A stretch of 64,000 nucleotides of DNA from Sphingobacterium bambusae (GTDB taxonomy: Bacteria > Bacteroidota > Bacteroidia > Sphingobacteriales > Sphingobacteriaceae): assembly GCF_033955345.1 (NCBI RefSeq), contig NZ_CP138332.1:5270001-5334000 (forward strand). Reading direction: 5' to 3'. The translations under genes and the position numbers were made by a program. Below the pieces are notes generated by a model that worked only from the letters and a program-made list of their open reading frames with translations, did no database searches and had not been told where the DNA came from. Below, one piece after another: positions 60,902 to 64,000 of this stretch; positions within the stretch are counted from its first letter, which is position 1, and the number at the start of each line of letters is the position of its first letter.

Positions 60902-61963
60902 CTATCTGGACATGGCATGGATAACTCCAACATGTGATCTAAAAGCACTCCAAAAGCCTTTGAACTCGTTGTACTGAATATTGTACTCTAGGCAGGTTTG
61001 CTGTACGATTCTATTGATGGCTGGATAGTGTACATGACTGATTTTGGGAAAGAGATGATGCTCCACCTGAAAGTTTAGCCCCCCTAACAACCAAGTTAAA
61101 ATTTTACTTCGTGTCGCAAAATTTGCGGTAGATTGTATTTGATGCACCATCCATTCTTCTTCGACTCGAGATTCATCTATAGTTTTGAATGCCGTTCCCG
61201 AGACAACGTGAGCCAATTGAAAAACTGTTGCCAAGCTCATACCACAGACTGCACCGGCGATCAAAAGACCAATTAGTGTAGGCAACCAACCGACACAAAG
61301 TACCGGCACAACGATAAACAAACAGAAATGCAATAATTTGCTGGTCCAGAATATTACTTTTTCTTTCAAAGGGAACTGAAATCGATCTGCATCAGCGCCC
61401 ATGCGTTGATTAAAGTATTTTTCATAATCTTGATAAAATATCCAAGCTAGGTAGGACACACCATAGAGTATGGGAAAATAAAAACGTTGGTAGGAATGGT
61501 GTTTTTTTAGTTTTTGGTCATGGTGTATACGCATGAATTTCACTTCGATATCGTGGTCTTCGCCATCGATATTCGTGTAGGTATGGTGCGCGATATTATG
61601 TTTAATCTTCCAAAAATAAATGTTTCCTCCCAGTAGGTTTAGGCTGTAAGAAAGCACGGTATTTAGATTTTTATTGTCCGAAAAGGAGTTGTGTCCGGCG
61701 TCATGCATGATATTGAAACCGATTGCTGCCAGATTAGCACCAAAAAGTAAACATAGTAGCACGCTGATCGCCCAATGGGGTTGGACAAATACCAGCAAGC
61801 TGTATATCGCTGTGAAACTGACCAGCAAAATGGTTGCTTTAATGAATATCCGGCGATTCCCTGTTTTCTTTTGTGAGGTAACCTTGAAGTAGTCGTTAGT
61901 TTTTTGTTTTAACGTTTTCGAGAACAATGAATTGGCATTGTTAAATTTTATGGACTGACTCAT
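60902..61963 (-). CDS. Membrane fatty-acid (acyl-CoA/acyl-lipid) desaturase
   Basis: The product is 353 residues. The three His boxes of a di-iron desaturase are clear: HDAGH (in FNIMHDAGHNSFSDN), HNIAHH and QVEHH (in FQVEHHLFPKISHVHY). Membrane helices lie at about 48-95 (ATILLVSFTAIYSLLVFVQP) and 195-250. The variant third box with Gln and an FP motif is typical of the linoleoyl-CoA/front-end desaturase group. No electron-donor domain is fused. It probably introduces a double bond in membrane lipid acyl chains. Confidence 0.9.
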   Translation of the reverse strand: MSQSIKFNNANSLFSKTLKQKTNDYFKVTSQKKTGNRRIFIKATILLVSFTAIYSLLVFVQPHWAISVLLCLLFGANLAAIGFNIMHDAGHNSFSDNKNLNTVLSYSLNLLGGNIYFWKIKHNIAHHTYTNIDGEDHDIEVKFMRIHHDQKLKKHHSYQRFYFPILYGVSYLAWIFYQDYEKYFNQRMGADADRFQFPLKEKVIFWTSKLLHFCLFIVVPVLCVGWLPTLIGLLIAGAVCGMSLATVFQLAHVVSGTAFKTIDESRVEEEWMVHQIQSTANFATRSKILTWLLGGLNFQVEHHLFPKISHVHYPAINRIVQQTCLEYNIQYNEFKGFWSAFRSHVGVIHAMSR

Positions 61964-62151
61964 TTGATAAGGATCGGGGTATATGCTTTATTTCGCTGCG
62001 TGCAAGAGTAAATTTAAGTCAACAAGACTAGATGCTGTAAATTTAAGCTTTATATTTGGTCATTTACTTTATTTTTTCGTTAAATAGTTGTTAAAGTCAA
62101 TTGCATGTTCTGAAATGTTGCTTCACTAACGATGTTCTTTACGTAGTTTTT

Positions 62152-62173
62152 TCTGTTTGAATTTCATAATTTT
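62152..62173 (+). promoter_or_regulatory. Operator-like repeat before the AraC gene
   Basis: A 22-bp sequence starting TCTGTTTGAATTTCATAA and ending in TTTT lies 6 bp before the ATG of the AraC gene. The same sequence with one substitution occurs at 63089-63110 before the alcohol dehydrogenase gene. The TAATTTTG inside it also fits the -7 promoter consensus, so it could be promoter, operator or both. Confidence 0.45.
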
Positions 62174-62178
62174 GAATA

Positions 62179-63075
62179 ATGGCATCAAAAGAGACACTGA
62201 GAGATTTCTATACCGGTCATGGACAAGATTTTTCTAAAGCCGGGCAATTTAATGTATTCGAAAGAGGCGGTTTTGCCTGTAGCGCCACCTCCATGTTGCC
62301 CAACCGGAGAGACTTCTACAAGATCTCCCTGATCCAAAAGGGGAGTGGAATAATCGGAGTGGCGGACAAGGTCATGGATATCCGGGATAATGCGCTCTTG
62401 TTTATGAACCCGCTTGTGCCCTTTTCCTGGGAGCCTACCGAGGAAGAGCAGACGGGTTACTTCTGCTTGTTTACCGAAGAGTTTGTGACCCAAAATCTGA
62501 AAAGCGAAAGCCTAACACATTCGTCCCTGTTCAAAGCGGGAGGTAATCATATTTTTTTTCCTGAGGCCGGGAGTATGGCGCTGCTGAGTACTTTGTTTCA
62601 GCATATGTTGCGGGAAATGCAATCAGACTATGCGAATAAATATGAGTTGCTGCGCAGCTACATACAGATTATCATGCACGAAGCGATGAAGATACAACCG
62701 GCGGCTGCATTTTACAAACCGGTAAACGCGGCAGAACGTATTGCCGGCCTGTTCCTTGAATTGCTGGAGCGACAATTCCCTATTGATGCCCCCGACCAGG
62801 TGGTGGCCTTACGAAATGCAAATGAGTATGCCGCTCAGCTTAATGTCCATACCAATACCTTAAATCGGGCACTGAAAGAAACAACGGGCAAGACCACAAC
62901 GAGCTGGATCGCCGCCCGATATATAAAAGAAGCCAAGGCGCTGTTGCAACACAGCAACTGGGACATAGCCGAGATCGCCTATTGCCTCGGCTTTGAGTAT
63001 GCGGCTAACTTTAATATCTTTTTTAAAAAACATACCGCGACTTCGCCTTTACAATATCGTAAGGATCTGGTTTGA
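62179..63075 (+). CDS. AraC-family transcriptional regulator
   Basis: The product is 298 residues. The N-terminal sensor half (FYKISLIQKGSGIIGVADKV then NALLFMNPLVPFSWEPTEEE) is cupin-like. The double helix-turn-helix is LNVHTNTLNRALKETTGKTT and IAEIAYCLGFEYAANFNIFF, ending in FFKKHTATSPLQYRKDL. The adjacent gene downstream is an alcohol dehydrogenase with the same upstream repeat, so it is the likely target. Base composition here looks slightly more GC-rich than the preceding desaturase gene. Confidence 0.92.
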   Translation: MASKETLRDFYTGHGQDFSKAGQFNVFERGGFACSATSMLPNRRDFYKISLIQKGSGIIGVADKVMDIRDNALLFMNPLVPFSWEPTEEEQTGYFCLFTEEFVTQNLKSESLTHSSLFKAGGNHIFFPEAGSMALLSTLFQHMLREMQSDYANKYELLRSYIQIIMHEAMKIQPAAAFYKPVNAAERIAGLFLELLERQFPIDAPDQVVALRNANEYAAQLNVHTNTLNRALKETTGKTTTSWIAARYIKEAKALLQHSNWDIAEIAYCLGFEYAANFNIFFKKHTATSPLQYRKDLV

Positions 63076-63088
63076 GATTAATAACTAT

Positions 63089-63110
63089 CTGTTTGAATGT
63101 CATAATTTTT
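63089..63110 (+). promoter_or_regulatory. Operator-like repeat before the alcohol dehydrogenase gene
   Basis: It differs from 62152-62173 only by one G for T (TCTGTTTGAATGTCATAA) and lies 43 bp before the start at 63154. Confidence 0.5.
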
Positions 63111-63153
63111 TAAGGAAAGCCCTCGCTAATTTTGCTTTATAATTAGTTCAACT

Positions 63154-64000
63154 ATGAAAGCAATACAATTAGCAACATATGGAATAGCCGCACTTCAGCT
63201 TAAGGAAGTGCCCTTGCCGTCAATGGGTGAGCAAGAAGTTTTGGTCAGAACCACCGCTCCTTCTCTGCAGTACCTGGACCTTATCTTGGTCGAAAACAGC
63301 TCCGAATTTCACATTCCACTACCGTTCATCCCCGTATCGGAGGGGGTTGGTGTTGTTGAAAATGTGGGTAGCCGAGTGAGCCGTTGGAAAAAAGGAGATC
63401 GCGTGCTTATCCCGTTTATTCCCCGTTGGGAAGCCGGGCAGACGAGTCCCTATCACAATGCCTTAAGAACCGGTATGCAAACACCGGGCACGCTGGCAGC
63501 GTTTACGGTGCAACCGGAGCATACTCTTGTACGCGCACCGGAAAATCTCAGCGATGAAGAAGCTGCAGGGTTGCCGGTAGCTGGGCTTACCGCCTGGACC
63601 AGTCTGGTCAATCAGGCAAATATCAAAGCCGGACAAACAATTTTGGTGCAGGGCAGTGGCGGAGTGTCCCTCTTTGCCCTGCAGATTGCTAAGGCACTTG
63701 GCCTAAAGGTGCTAGCGACTACGGGCAGCAAGGAGAAAGAGCAGCAGCTGATCGCGCTGGGTGCCGATGCCGTTATCAATTACCGGGAATACCCGGAGTG
63801 GAGTCATGAAGTAAAACGACTTAACAAGGGCGTGGGCGTAGAGGTGACACTGGATGTTGCCGGCCGTGACACGATCCGTCAAAGTATCCTGTCGGTGAAA
63901 GAACATGGCTTTGTTGGCCTGATCGGGATGCTGTCCGGTGCTGAGCTGTCCATCAACGTACTCCCGTTAATCATGAATTACATTCGCCTGCAGGGCTATT
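63154..64000 (+). CDS. NAD(P)-dependent alcohol dehydrogenase (MDR family), partial
   Basis: The frame runs open from this ATG to the window end, giving 282 residues; the C-terminus (about 50 residues) is missing. The MDR pattern is visible: PFIPVSEGVGVVENVGSRVS, then WKKGDRVLIPF, and ETAAG-like DEEAAGLPVAGLTAWTSLVN. The nucleotide motif is ILVQGSGGVSLFALQIAKAL, followed by LGADAVINYRE. The classical structural-zinc cysteines are absent, which fits the zinc-independent quinone-reductase-like subgroup. It is 78 bp after the AraC gene. Confidence 0.88.
   Translation, partial: MKAIQLATYGIAALQLKEVPLPSMGEQEVLVRTTAPSLQYLDLILVENSSEFHIPLPFIPVSEGVGVVENVGSRVSRWKKGDRVLIPFIPRWEAGQTSPYHNALRTGMQTPGTLAAFTVQPEHTLVRAPENLSDEEAAGLPVAGLTAWTSLVNQANIKAGQTILVQGSGGVSLFALQIAKALGLKVLATTGSKEKEQQLIALGADAVINYREYPEWSHEVKRLNKGVGVEVTLDVAGRDTIRQSILSVKEHGFVGLIGMLSGAELSINVLPLIMNYIRLQGY

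Overview
The window is chromosomal DNA from a Bacteroidota bacterium, most likely family Sphingobacteriaceae (Sphingobacterium-like). The evidence is several TonB-dependent receptors including a SusC/SusD pair, two FecI-type sigma/FecR anti-sigma modules, PorT-type outer-membrane barrels, LytS/LytTR signalling, a GH115 glycosidase, and promoters of the TTG-N19-TAnnTTTG type. The genus is inferred from gene style, not from a marker gene. No rRNA, tRNA or CRISPR array was recognised.

Layout. 0-2.8 kb: the end of a putative clostripain-like peptidase, a repeat-rich spacer and three envelope proteins. 2.8-10.6 kb: a complete MacAB-TolC-type efflux operon on the minus strand, preceded by a LytS/LytTR two-component pair, then an HD phosphohydrolase and a small protein. 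10.6-18 kb: an unusual locus with a 1,669-residue DUF4132-type protein, a 137-residue partner, a 21-bp-periodic repeat array, and a recombination scar made of pieces of a third gene, the DUF4132 gene and the partner gene. Related direct repeats of about 54 bp bound it. 18-27 kb: accessory genes: two lipoproteins, GNAT and XRE-like genes, three overlapping paralogues, an AbiEi/AbiEii toxin-antitoxin pair set between a short-chain dehydrogenase and a Crp/Fnr regulator that share an operator-like palindrome, an AraC regulator and a lipoprotein. 27-33.9 kb: two TonB receptors (ZnuD-like and BtuB-like), a VOC protein, a Fur-like DNA-binding domain without a metal-binding domain, a lipoprotein and a barrel. 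34-38.3 kb: a sigma/FecR/TonB-receptor signalling unit.

38.3-51.3 kb: the most interesting region, one long minus-strand catabolic cluster: sigma, FecR, SusC, SusD, a PLP lyase of the SelA-related family, an amidohydrolase, an NTF2-like lipoprotein, an MFS transporter, RidA and an RraA-type aldolase/decarboxylase. All four enzymes have predicted export signals: Tat for the PLP enzyme and RidA, Sec for the amidohydrolase and the RraA-like protein. This suggests a pathway run in the periplasm, fed by SusCD and drained by the MFS importer.

51.6-64 kb: a hybrid kinase with two kinase cores, a membrane SRPBCC protein paired with a luciferase-like-domain protein, a GH115 alpha-glucuronidase, a DUF2383-type four-helix protein, a fatty-acid desaturase, and an AraC regulator followed by a zinc-type/quinone-type alcohol dehydrogenase cut by the window edge. 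These last two share an upstream repeat that may be the regulator's binding site.
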